Shown: positions 1-6,673 of the stretch, in pieces
How the letters are laid out: every line of letters begins with the position of its first letter
Numbering within the stretch: the first letter of the stretch is position 1
From: JANNAT01 sp043766915
GTDB lineage: Bacteria > Pseudomonadota > Alphaproteobacteria > Rhodobacterales > Rhodobacteraceae
Direction: 5' to 3'
NCBI GenBank assembly: GCA_043766915.1
Contig: JAYUHO010000158.1
Location: forward strand, 1 to 13,786
Length of the DNA: 13,786 bases
Notes under the pieces: model-generated
Told to the model about the DNA's origin: nothing
Database searches by the model: none
What the model saw: only the letters and a program-made list of their open reading frames with translations
Program-made: the position numbers and the translations under genes

Positions 1-141
1 CCCGAATTTGAACTGGGCGCGCAATGCCATCATTGCGTCGGCGAATATGATCAGGCTGACCGCGACCGGTTCCGCGAACGCCAGCGGCAATTGGAACTGG
101 CCAAGGCGCGGGTGGCGCGATCCAAATTGCAACCAATCTGA
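1..141 (+). CDS. trhO: C-terminal end of a TrhO-like tRNA uridine(34) hydroxylase (rhodanese family), partial
   Basis: The plus strand is open from base 1 to a TGA at 139-141, giving 46 residues of a protein that begins outside the window. The tail has a Cys pair (QCHHC, residues 8-12 of the fragment) followed by a charged segment with FRERQRQLELAKAR. This Cys-x-x-Cys plus RxRFxERQ(R/K)Q(x)(E/D)LA(K/R)AR pattern is what I know from the C-terminus of the TrhO/YceA/UPF0176 rhodanese-domain proteins. Those proteins help make 5-hydroxyuridine at the wobble position of tRNA. The rhodanese domain and its active-site Cys lie upstream and cannot be checked. The gene is convergent with the ABC ATPase gene and is probably unrelated to sugar use. 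The family call rests on a short tail, so it is good but not certain. Confidence 0.68.
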   Translation, partial: PEFELGAQCHHCVGEYDQADRDRFRERQRQLELAKARVARSKLQPI

Positions 142-155
142 AACAGATTGGCTGC
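129..155. terminator. Inverted repeat over the trhO stop codon, candidate bidirectional terminator
   Basis: Arms GCAACCAATCTG (129-140) and CAGATTGGCTGC (144-155) pair over 12 positions with one non-Watson-Crick position, around a 3-base loop. The stem includes the stop codon of the upstream gene. It lies between two convergent genes, where a shared terminator is expected. There is no strong T-tract on either side (AATTT follows on the minus strand), so efficiency as an intrinsic terminator is uncertain. The rest of the 142-210 gap shows nothing convincing. Confidence 0.45.
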
Positions 156-210
156 AACCCGCTTTAACCGCAACGGCCAGAGACTGGTTTCAACAAACCC
201 CTGTCCCGGT

Positions 211-1272
211 TTACCGCAAACGCGCGCCGGTCTTTGCATCAAACGCCAGAATGTTCGCCGGATCAAAGCCGATCCCCACGCTGGTGCCTGGCGCCACAAC
301 CATATCGCCCTTGGCCTCGATCACCAGCTTTTCGCCCGAAGGCGCCGTCAGATGCAAGAATGAAATTCCGCCCAAAGCTTCGGTCATTTCAACCCGGTGC
401 GTAGACCCGCCCAGATCAACGGTAAGGAATTGCGGCCGGATGCCAAGCGTCACATCTGCCCCGCCGCCGGGCAATCCAACCGACAGTGGCACCGACGTGG
501 ACAGCCCCTTGGCCGCCACCTTGCCGCCGCCTTCGGTCACGCCGCCAATAAAGTTCATCGCCGGTGAGCCGATAAAGCCCGCGACAAAGCGGTTGTTCGG
601 ATCGCGGTACAGATCAAGCGGCTTGCCCACTTGTTCGATCCGCCCTGCGCGCAGCACCACGATCTTATCGGCCAGCGTCATTGCCTCGACCTGATCATGG
701 GTCACATAAATCATCGTCGCCCCAATCTCGCGGTGCAGACGCGAGATTTCGACGCGCATCTCGACCCGCAATTCGGCGTCAAGGTTCGACAACGGTTCGT
801 CGAACAGGAACACCTTCGGCCCGCGCACAATCGCACGGCCAATCGCCACGCGCTGACGCTGCCCGCCAGACAACGCCTTGGGCTTGCGGTTCAGGTAATC
901 ATCCAGCTTCAAAATCCGGCTGGCTTCTTTCACCTTTGCCGAAACCTCGGCAGGCGCATGGCCCGTCATCTTCAAGCCGAACCCCATGTTTTCGGCCACG
1001 GTCATATGCGGATAAAGCGCATAGGTCTGAAACACCATGGCGATGCCGCGCTCTGCCGGATCAACGTTGGTGACATCCCGCGCGCCGATGCTGATCTTAC
1101 CGCTGGTCGTGTCTTCCAACCCGGCAACCATCCGCAAAAGCGTGGATTTTCCGCAACCCGATGGCCCGACAAAAACGCAAAACTCGCCATTTTCGATTTG
1201 CAGGTCGATCCCGTGGATAACCTTCACATCCCCAAACTGCTTAACCACATTTTTTAGAGAAACCTCAGCCAT
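211..1272 (-). CDS. CUT1-family sugar ABC transporter ATP-binding protein (MalK/UgpC/MsmK type)
   Basis: This 353-residue protein is a full-length ATPase subunit of a carbohydrate importer and would work at the inner face of the membrane as a dimer. Visible motifs are Walker A GPSGCGKST (36-44), Q-loop around Q82, signature LSGGQ (134-138), Walker B VFLFDE (154-159), D-loop near 162-165 and the switch His192 (THDQ). About 120 residues after the ATPase core form the OB-fold-like regulatory domain typical of MalK/UgpC proteins. The ATG is preceded by GGAGGAGG five bases upstream. It lies 38 bases downstream of the IclR gene on the same strand, so the two are probably co-transcribed. The divergent operon encodes a binding protein and two permeases but no ATPase, so this is most likely the missing subunit. 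The family is often promiscuous and could serve other transporters too. The exact sugar cannot be read from this subunit. Confidence 0.95.
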   Translation of the reverse strand: MAEVSLKNVVKQFGDVKVIHGIDLQIENGEFCVFVGPSGCGKSTLLRMVAGLEDTTSGKISIGARDVTNVDPAERGIAMVFQTYALYPHMTVAENMGFGLKMTGHAPAEVSAKVKEASRILKLDDYLNRKPKALSGGQRQRVAIGRAIVRGPKVFLFDEPLSNLDAELRVEMRVEISRLHREIGATMIYVTHDQVEAMTLADKIVVLRAGRIEQVGKPLDLYRDPNNRFVAGFIGSPAMNFIGGVTEGGGKVAAKGLSTSVPLSVGLPGGGADVTLGIRPQFLTVDLGGSTHRVEMTEALGGISFLHLTAPSGEKLVIEAKGDMVVAPGTSVGIGFDPANILAFDAKTGARLR

Positions 1273-1310
1273 CGTGTCCTCCTCCCCGGATTATTCGCAA
1301 CGTTTTTGTT

Positions 1311-2096
1311 CTAAGATTGTTCTGGAAACCGCCAGCTTTCCGCTTCGGCCGCAATCTGTGCCGCTGTATCTTTGACGCGAACCGCGTACAGTTCAAGCGC
1401 CGTCAGATTGGTGCGTTGGGTTGTCGAAGTCACCGATAAAGCGCCGATCACCCGTCCCGTCCGCGTTAGAATCGGCACCGCAATACAGATTATTCCCGGT
1501 TCGTGTTCTTCGCGGTCAAAAGCATAGCCGCGATCGCGAATCAGCTGCAATTCTGCCCGCAACTTGGTCGGAGTGTCATACGTGTTGGGGGTAAAGCGGT
1601 GAAAACTCTGCCGGTCAATTGCGGCCTGCAACTCATCCTCTGACAGATAGGCCAGCATCGCCTTGCCAACCCCCGTGCAATAGGCGGGGCCAACTTTGCC
1701 CGCTTGGGCGAACATCTCAACCGGGCGGGCGGCGTTGCGTTTGTCGACGTAGAGCACCTGCCCCTGATCCATCTGGGCCAGATGGATCGTCGCCCCGGTT
1801 TCTTCTGACAATACATCAAGATAAGGCCGCGCCACCGGGGCAAGCGAGCTTTGCGCCCACGCCGCATGCGCCAGCCGCACCAGCCGCACCCCCAGCGTAT
1901 AAGTGCCACGATCAGGGTCCAACATCAGCATGCCCTGATTGGTCAGCGTCTGCAAAAACCGGTATAATGTGGCCTTGGGAAACGCGCTGTTGGCCAGCAA
2001 CTCGGTAAAGCGCACAGGCCGTCCAGCCCCTGCCACCATGTCCAGAACGTCCAGCGCCTTGCCAACCGTTCCGTCCGGGTTACTCTCTGCTCCCAT
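1311..2096 (-). CDS. IclR-family transcriptional regulator
   Basis: The protein has 261 residues, a normal IclR length. Residues about 10-70 form the winged helix-turn-helix (VGKALDVLDMVAG, then FPKATLYRFLQTLTNQG for the recognition region). The rest, about 80-250, is the IclR effector-binding domain with conserved stretches such as ATIHLAQMDQGQVLYVDKR, YCTGVGKAMLAYL and GIICIAVPI. The ATG start has an AGAGGAA ribosome site about 11 bases upstream. It is transcribed away from the galactoside operon across a shared control region and precedes the ABC ATPase gene. Known relatives such as KdgR sense 2-keto-3-deoxy sugar acids. By analogy the effector here could be 2-keto-3-deoxygalactonate or another pathway intermediate, but that is inference. 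Whether it represses or activates cannot be decided from sequence. Confidence 0.93.
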   Translation of the reverse strand: MGAESNPDGTVGKALDVLDMVAGAGRPVRFTELLANSAFPKATLYRFLQTLTNQGMLMLDPDRGTYTLGVRLVRLAHAAWAQSSLAPVARPYLDVLSEETGATIHLAQMDQGQVLYVDKRNAARPVEMFAQAGKVGPAYCTGVGKAMLAYLSEDELQAAIDRQSFHRFTPNTYDTPTKLRAELQLIRDRGYAFDREEHEPGIICIAVPILTRTGRVIGALSVTSTTQRTNLTALELYAVRVKDTAAQIAAEAESWRFPEQS

Positions 2097-2107
2097 GCGG
2101 TTTTCGT

Positions 2108-2136
2108 TCCTCTAACACAGTTGACACGCTAGAGGA
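2108..2136. promoter_or_regulatory. Inverted repeat over the -35 box, candidate regulator operator
   Basis: TCCTCTA (2108-2114) and TAGAGGA (2130-2136) are perfect inverted copies separated by 15 bases, with half-site centres 22 bases apart, about two helical turns. The centre falls on the TTGACA -35 box of the plus-strand operon. The left half overlaps the ribosome site of the IclR gene on the other strand, so binding could control both directions. The geometry suits a dimeric regulator, but no binding is shown, and 7-base arms can arise by chance. Confidence 0.4.
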
Positions 2137-2149
2137 TACGCCGCATAGT
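2121..2149 (+). promoter_or_regulatory. Candidate sigma-70 promoter of the galactoside operon
   Basis: A perfect TTGACA (2121-2126) is followed after exactly 17 bases by CATAGT (2144-2149), which matches four of six consensus -10 positions. Transcription would start near 2156, leaving about 45 bases of leader before the binding-protein ATG. The GGAGG ribosome site at 2191-2195 sits five bases before that ATG. On the opposite strand a weaker candidate for the IclR gene is TTGAAA (2154-2149) with TAGCGT (2131-2126) after 17 bases; its -10 is poor. Confidence 0.6.
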
Positions 2150-2174
2150 TTCAACATTAAAGACTAAGTTTCAA
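2147..2174. repeat. Pair of AGTTTCAA direct repeats, 20 bases apart
   Basis: AGTTTCAA occurs at 2147-2154 and again at 2167-2174. The 20-base period places both on about the same face of the helix. The first copy overlaps the -10 box and the second lies in the transcribed leader of the operon. They could be regulator half-sites, or simply TTGAAA-like -35 boxes for transcription towards the IclR gene. Confidence 0.35.
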
Positions 2175-2200
2175 ATAATGGAACCAAAAGGGAGGAAACC

Positions 2201-3433
2201 ATGGTCCGTTCAAAAACGGGTGCTGTTGCGCTTCTGGCAAGCTTGTTGATGACAAGCACTGCCATGGCGGAAACACGCACTCTGAAATACTTCGCAGACT
2301 TCGACGCAACGCCACTTGCTGCGATGGAAGCGTTGATTGCAGACTTTGAAGCTGCAAACCCTGACGTGGATGTTGTTCTGCAGAACTTCGATCACGAAGG
2401 CTATAAAACCGCCATCCGTAACTTCCTGACCACCGATTCGCCCGATCTTGCGAACTGGTATGCCGGGAACCGTATGGCCCCCTTCGTCAAAGCTGGCCAG
2501 TTCCAGGACGTGTCTGACGTTTGGGAAGCCAATGGTCTGAGTGATAGCCTGGCATCCGCCAAGGCGTCGATGACCATTGACGGCAAGCAGTGGGGCGTTC
2601 CCTATACCTATTACCAGTGGGGCATCTATTTTAACAAAGACGTCTACAAGCAAGTCGGCGCAGAAGTGCCAACGAACTGGGACGGCTTTGTTGCAAACTG
2701 CGAAAAGTTCAAAGCAGCCGGCATCGACTGCCTGACCACCGGCACGTCGGCTTTGTGGCCCGCAGCCGGCATTTTCGACTATCTGAACATGCGCACCAAC
2801 GGGTATGAGTTCCACATGGACCTGACCGCTGGTAAAGTGGCATGGACAGATGACAAGGTGAAGGCAACCTTCGCAGAATGGGCAAAAGTTCAGCCCTACA
2901 TCACCGCAAACCACGCTGCCATTGATTGGCAGGACGCGGCGGCACTGATGGTGCAAGGCAAGGCTGCGAACTATGTCATGGGTAACTTTGCGGTCGCTAC
3001 CTTCAAAGAAGGCGGCATGACCAATGACACCCTTGGCTTCATGGTATTCCCAGAAATCACTCCGGGTATCCCACGCGCAGAAGAAGCACCGACCGACACC
3101 ATCCACATTACAGCGGGCGCTACCAACGTACCCGATGCAAAGTTGTTCCTGGCTTATGTCGCCTCGGCTGAAGCACAGACCAAGCTGAACTCGGCTATCG
3201 GTCAGTTGCCAACCAACAAGAACGCAACGGTTGATGCAGCTGATCCGTTCATCTCGGCTGGCTTTGAATCGCTGTCCTCGGCCTACGCCTTGGCACAGTT
3301 CTTCGACCGTGACGCGCCTGCCGAAATGGCAAAAGCTGGCATGGAAGGCTTCCAGGAATTCATGGTGAAACCCGAGCGTCTGCCGGAAATCCTGGATCGC
3401 CTGGAAAAAGTACGCGGCACAGCTTATAAATAA
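2201..3433 (+). CDS. CUT1 ABC transporter periplasmic sugar-binding protein
   Basis: The 410-residue product has a classic signal peptide: basic start (MVRSK), hydrophobic core (AVALLASLL) and an AMA cleavage site, so the mature protein would begin near Glu24 and act in the periplasm. The rest resembles family 1 extracellular solute-binding proteins: an early LIADFEAANPDVDV segment, the YYQWGIYFNKDVYKQVG hinge-region motif and a C-terminal lobe ending VRGTAYK. The ATG is preceded by GGAGG at 2191-2195. It is the first gene of the operon and is followed by a stable hairpin and two permeases. The neighbouring alpha- and beta-galactosidases suggest galactose-containing di- or oligosaccharides (for example melibiose, raffinose or lactose-type compounds) as ligand. 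That substrate is inferred from context only. Confidence 0.93.
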   Translation: MVRSKTGAVALLASLLMTSTAMAETRTLKYFADFDATPLAAMEALIADFEAANPDVDVVLQNFDHEGYKTAIRNFLTTDSPDLANWYAGNRMAPFVKAGQFQDVSDVWEANGLSDSLASAKASMTIDGKQWGVPYTYYQWGIYFNKDVYKQVGAEVPTNWDGFVANCEKFKAAGIDCLTTGTSALWPAAGIFDYLNMRTNGYEFHMDLTAGKVAWTDDKVKATFAEWAKVQPYITANHAAIDWQDAAALMVQGKAANYVMGNFAVATFKEGGMTNDTLGFMVFPEITPGIPRAEEAPTDTIHITAGATNVPDAKLFLAYVASAEAQTKLNSAIGQLPTNKNATVDAADPFISAGFESLSSAYALAQFFDRDAPAEMAKAGMEGFQEFMVKPERLPEILDRLEKVRGTAYK

Positions 3434-3442
3434 ACCGCTTTT

Positions 3443-3469
3443 CGGACGCGCCTGAACAGGGCGCGTCCG
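3443..3469 (+). terminator. Strong intercistronic hairpin after the binding-protein gene
   Basis: CGGACGCGCC (3443-3452) and GGCGCGTCCG (3460-3469) form a perfect 10-base-pair GC-rich stem with a 7-base loop, 10 bases after the stop codon. The downstream TTCTTG is only weakly T-rich. Such hairpins are common between binding-protein and permease genes. They either stop part of the transcription or protect the upstream message from 3' decay, so the binding protein is made in excess. A smaller GGCGC/GCGCC stem follows at 3483-3495. Confidence 0.7.
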
Positions 3470-3541
3470 TTCTTGTGGCCCCGGCGCTGTGCGCCCGGCC
3501 CGCTTTGCCCTTCCCGACACAATACTCGCCCGGAGGTTTCA

Positions 3542-4429
3542 ATGTCCGCCTATTGGAAAGCCAATCAGCGCCGCCTTGCCCCATGGTTGTTTCTTGCGCC
3601 GGGTATGGTGATGTTCCTGATGTATGTGATCATCCCGATCTTCCAATCCATGTGGCTGTCGTTTTATGACTGGGATGGATTGGGTGCCAAGACTTGGATC
3701 GGCACGGCCAACTATATTGAACTTTTTGATGATGAAGCCTTTACAACGTCACTTAAGAACAACGTGCTATGGCTGATACTGTTTATGCTTGCGGTGCCGA
3801 TTGGCCTGTTCATGGCGATCTTCCTGAACCAGACAGTGCGCGGAATCCGCATCTACAAATCGCTGTTCTTCTTTCCTTTCGTGATTTCGCAGGTCGTCGT
3901 CGGCCTGATGTTCGCGTGGTTCTACGCCCCCAACTTTGGCCTGTTTTACAAAGTGATCGAGTTCTTCACCGGCACCGGCATTGCCGTGCTGGCCGATGAA
4001 AACTATGTCAATTACGGTATCATCGCCGCCGGTCTTTGGCCCCAGATTGCCTATGTGATGATCCTGTATCTGACCGGCCTGAACAATGTCGCCCCGGATC
4101 AGATAGAGGCTGCGCGGCTGGACGGTGCCAAGGGCTGGAAAATGCTGTGGTATGTCATCCTGCCACAGTTGCGCCCCGCCACCTTTATCGCAGTGGTTGT
4201 CACTGTGATCGGTGCCTTGCGCAGCTTTGACCTTGTTTCCATCATGACGTCAGGCGGGCCCTACGGCACGTCGCGCGTGCTGTCTTACTACATGTATGAA
4301 CAGGCGCTGTCGGAATACGGCTACCGCATGGGTTATGGGGCTGCCATCGCCGTGGTGCTGTTTGGCATCATGATGATCTTCATCTCGGGCTTCATCTGGA
4401 AGATGTGGCGCGACGAAACGGAGCGATAA
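3542..4429 (+). CDS. CUT1 sugar ABC transporter permease, first subunit (MalF-like)
   Basis: Starting at 3542 the protein has 295 residues. An upstream in-frame start at 3473 would add 23 residues, but it is rejected because GGAGG at 3532-3536 sits five bases before the 3542 ATG and the resulting N-terminus (MSAYWKANQRRLAPWLF) is typical of the family. The sequence is strongly hydrophobic, with about six membrane segments. The first covers roughly residues 13-35 and the last 265-288. The cytoplasmic EAA loop that contacts the ATPase is clear: EAARLDGAKGWKMLWYVILP starting at residue 189. It pairs with the next gene, three bases downstream, to form the membrane channel for the sugar bound by the upstream binding protein. 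Substrate specificity cannot be read directly. Confidence 0.93.
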   Translation: MSAYWKANQRRLAPWLFLAPGMVMFLMYVIIPIFQSMWLSFYDWDGLGAKTWIGTANYIELFDDEAFTTSLKNNVLWLILFMLAVPIGLFMAIFLNQTVRGIRIYKSLFFFPFVISQVVVGLMFAWFYAPNFGLFYKVIEFFTGTGIAVLADENYVNYGIIAAGLWPQIAYVMILYLTGLNNVAPDQIEAARLDGAKGWKMLWYVILPQLRPATFIAVVVTVIGALRSFDLVSIMTSGGPYGTSRVLSYYMYEQALSEYGYRMGYGAAIAVVLFGIMMIFISGFIWKMWRDETER

Positions 4430-4432
4430 ATC

Positions 4433-5278
4433 ATGTTTCCCCGCCCAATAGAGCAAACCTCGCGTGCCACACAGATCATGTACAAGGTGGCGCTGCCCGT
4501 GGCCCTTATCCTTTGGCTGTTCCCGTTGCTGGGTGTGGCGTTAACGTCGCTGCGACCGGCATCTGATCTGGCGCAGGGCAACTATTTTGGCATGCCGTCC
4601 TACATCGCCTTTGAAAACTATGCAGATGTGTTCCGCAATTCCGCCATCGGCCAGTATATCCTGAATTCGTTCAAGCTGACGATCCCGGTGGTCATTGGCG
4701 TGGTGGCGCTGTCGACGATGACGGGGTTTGCGCTTGGGGTTTATAAGTTCCGCGGCAACATGTTGATTTTCTTTGTCTTTGTCGCGGGCAACTTTGTGCC
4801 GTTTCAGATCCTGATGGTGCCCGTGCGTGACATGACGGTCAATCTTGGCCTGATCAACACCACAGCAGGGCTTGGCCTGTTCCACATCGCGTTTCAGACA
4901 GGGTTTTGCACGTTGTTCATGCGCAATTTCATCAAAGGCATGCCGTTTGAGCTGATTGAAGCCGCCCGCGTGGAAGGCATATCCGAGATTAAGATTTTCT
5001 GGTATATCGTGGTTCCACTGATGCGGCCTGCTATAGCGGCCCTGTCGGTTCTGGTGTTCACGTTTATCTGGAACGAGTATTTCTGGGCCACCGTGCTGAC
5101 CACCTCTGCCAGCATTCAACCCGTCACGGCTGGTCTTAACTCGCTTAACGGCCAATATGTCGCGCAGTGGCATCTGGTGTCCGCAGGCTCGATCATTGCC
5201 GCATTGCCGCCGGTTTTGATGTTTTTCCTGATGCAAAAACACTTCATCGCGGGCCTGACTATGGGAGCTGTTAAATGA
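4433..5278 (+). CDS. CUT1 sugar ABC transporter permease, second subunit (MalG-like)
   Basis: The 281-residue protein is a MalG-type inner-membrane subunit. It has an N-terminal membrane segment (VALPVALILWLFPLLGVALTS, about residues 18-38), several further hydrophobic spans and the EAA motif EAARVEGISEIKIFWYIVVP beginning at residue 176. The C-terminus, HFIAGLTMGAVK, matches the usual ending of MalG-like permeases (Q(K/R)xFVxGLTxGAVK). The ATG follows the upstream permease stop closely with a weak CGGAG ribosome site. Its own stop overlaps the alpha-galactosidase start by four bases (ATGA), which indicates translational coupling of uptake and hydrolysis. It forms a heterodimer with the preceding permease. 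Confidence 0.94.
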   Translation: MFPRPIEQTSRATQIMYKVALPVALILWLFPLLGVALTSLRPASDLAQGNYFGMPSYIAFENYADVFRNSAIGQYILNSFKLTIPVVIGVVALSTMTGFALGVYKFRGNMLIFFVFVAGNFVPFQILMVPVRDMTVNLGLINTTAGLGLFHIAFQTGFCTLFMRNFIKGMPFELIEAARVEGISEIKIFWYIVVPLMRPAIAALSVLVFTFIWNEYFWATVLTTSASIQPVTAGLNSLNGQYVAQWHLVSAGSIIAALPPVLMFFLMQKHFIAGLTMGAVK

Positions 5279-6630
5279 CTAGAATTGCCTTCATCGGAGC
5301 TGGGTCAACCATCTTCATGAAAAACCTGATTGGTGATGCGTTGAACACGCCGTCGCTGTCAGACGCCACCATTGCGCTGATGGATATTGATCCCAAGCGG
5401 CTGGCGGAATCCGAACTGGTGTGCCGCAAGATGGTGTCGTCGCTGCGCGTTGGGGCCAGGATTGAGACGTATTCGGATCAACGCCGCGCCCTGCAGGGGG
5501 CTGATTTCGTCATCACCGCCTTTCAGATCGGTGGCTATAAACCCAGCACAGTCGTTGATTTTGACGTGCCGAAAAAGTATGGCCTGCGCCAGACCATCGC
5601 CGATACGCTGGGCGTGGGTGGCATCATGCGCGGCCTGCGCACCGTGCCGCATCTGTGGAAACTGGCCGAGGATATGTCCACGATCTGCCCAAACGCGATC
5701 ATGCTGCAATACGTCAACCCGATGGCGATCAACACCTGGGCGCTGGGTGCGAAATACCCAGCAATCAAACAGGTAGGCCTGTGCCATTCCGTGCAAGGCA
5801 CCGCCGCCGAATTGGCCCGCGATCTGGATATCCCTGTGGCAGATCTGCGCTACCGCGCCGCTGGCATAAACCACATGGCGTTCTATCTGAACTTTGAGGC
5901 GCGCAACCCCGATGGCAGCTATCGCGATTTGTATCCGGCGCTGCGCGATGGCTACAACCGCGGCGCTATTCCGAAACCATCGCATTGGAACGCCCGCTGC
6001 CCGAACAAGGTGCGCTATGAGGCGATGATGCATCTGGGCTATTTCGTCACGGAATCGTCGGAACATTTCGCCGAATATGTGCCGTGGTTCATCAAAGACA
6101 ATCGCCCCGACCTGATCGAACAATTCGGCATTCCGCTGGACGAATACCCCACCCGCTGCGAAGAGCAAATCGCCGGTTGGGCCAAGACCGCCTCAGAATA
6201 CGCCACCGCTGACAGCATCGAGGTGAAACCAACCCATGAATATGCAGCCACCATCATGAACTCGGTCGTCACCGGCACCCCGTCGGTGATCTACGGCAAC
6301 GTGCCGAACCGGGGCTATATCCCCCAACTTCCAGACGGTGCGGCGGTCGAGGTTCCGACGCTGGTTGACGCAAATGGGTTGCAGCCCACGTGTGTTACAG
6401 GCATTCCTCCCCAGCTTATTGGCCTGATGCGCACCAACGTGAACGTTCAGGAACTGACCGTCGCCGCCCTGATGGAAGAAAACCGTGACCATATCTATCA
6501 CGCCGCCATGCTTGATCCGCACACAGCCGCCGAGCTGGACCTGCGCCAGATCAAATCGCTGGTCGATGATCTGATTATAGCGCATGGCGATTGGTTGCCT
6601 GCGTGGTTGCAGGGCCGCAAAGCCGCGTGA
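5275..6630 (+). CDS. melA: Glycoside hydrolase family 4 alpha-galactosidase (MelA-like)
   Basis: The 451-residue product follows Escherichia coli MelA along nearly its whole length as I recall that sequence, and has the same size. It would cleave alpha-1,6-galactosides such as melibiose or raffinose in the cytoplasm by the NAD- and Mn-dependent oxidation-elimination mechanism of GH4. The dinucleotide-binding start is IAFIGAGST (4-12). NPMA (148-151), Cys170 in CHSVQGT and His200 in GINHMAF match the conserved substrate and metal site. FVTESSEHFAEY and the C-terminal HAAMLDPHTAAEL are further MelA hallmarks. There is no signal peptide. The start is fixed by the ATGA overlap with the permease and GGGAG at 5263-5267. 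Other GH4 activities (alpha-glucosidase, alpha-glucuronidase) are less likely because of the close MelA similarity and the galactose pathway downstream. Confidence 0.92.
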   Translation: MTRIAFIGAGSTIFMKNLIGDALNTPSLSDATIALMDIDPKRLAESELVCRKMVSSLRVGARIETYSDQRRALQGADFVITAFQIGGYKPSTVVDFDVPKKYGLRQTIADTLGVGGIMRGLRTVPHLWKLAEDMSTICPNAIMLQYVNPMAINTWALGAKYPAIKQVGLCHSVQGTAAELARDLDIPVADLRYRAAGINHMAFYLNFEARNPDGSYRDLYPALRDGYNRGAIPKPSHWNARCPNKVRYEAMMHLGYFVTESSEHFAEYVPWFIKDNRPDLIEQFGIPLDEYPTRCEEQIAGWAKTASEYATADSIEVKPTHEYAATIMNSVVTGTPSVIYGNVPNRGYIPQLPDGAAVEVPTLVDANGLQPTCVTGIPPQLIGLMRTNVNVQELTVAALMEENRDHIYHAAMLDPHTAAELDLRQIKSLVDDLIIAHGDWLPAWLQGRKAA

Positions 6631-6649
6631 TTTCATCTTGGCCTAAATA

Positions 6650-6662
6650 CCTCTGCCGGAGG
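6650..6662 (+). promoter_or_regulatory. Small hairpin enclosing the dehydratase ribosome site
   Basis: In the 43-base gap between melA and the dehydratase, CCTCT (6650-6654) can pair with GGAGG (6658-6662) through four Watson-Crick pairs and one T-G pair around a 3-base loop. GGAGG is the only good ribosome site for the ATG at 6674, so the stem would partly hide it. The preceding CTAAATAC stretch resembles intergenic motifs I associate with Rhodobacterales genomes, but I cannot verify that here. Confidence 0.35.
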
Positions 6663-6673
6663 CACTGTTCTAA

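Noticed and set aside
8..694. Plus-strand open frame across the ABC ATPase gene
   Set aside because: It overlaps the ATPase on the other strand and disagrees with the frame of the TrhO-like tail, with no recognisable domain.
2210..3520. 436-residue open frame on the minus strand opposite the binding-protein gene
   Set aside because: It is antisense to a clear signal-peptide-bearing binding protein, rich in Cys and His with no recognisable domain, and is best explained as a codon-use shadow.
3473..3541. Upstream start for the first permease
   Set aside because: GGAGG at 3532-3536 is correctly spaced for the ATG at 3542, and the extension would add a Pro/Arg/Cys-rich stretch that is not typical of the family.
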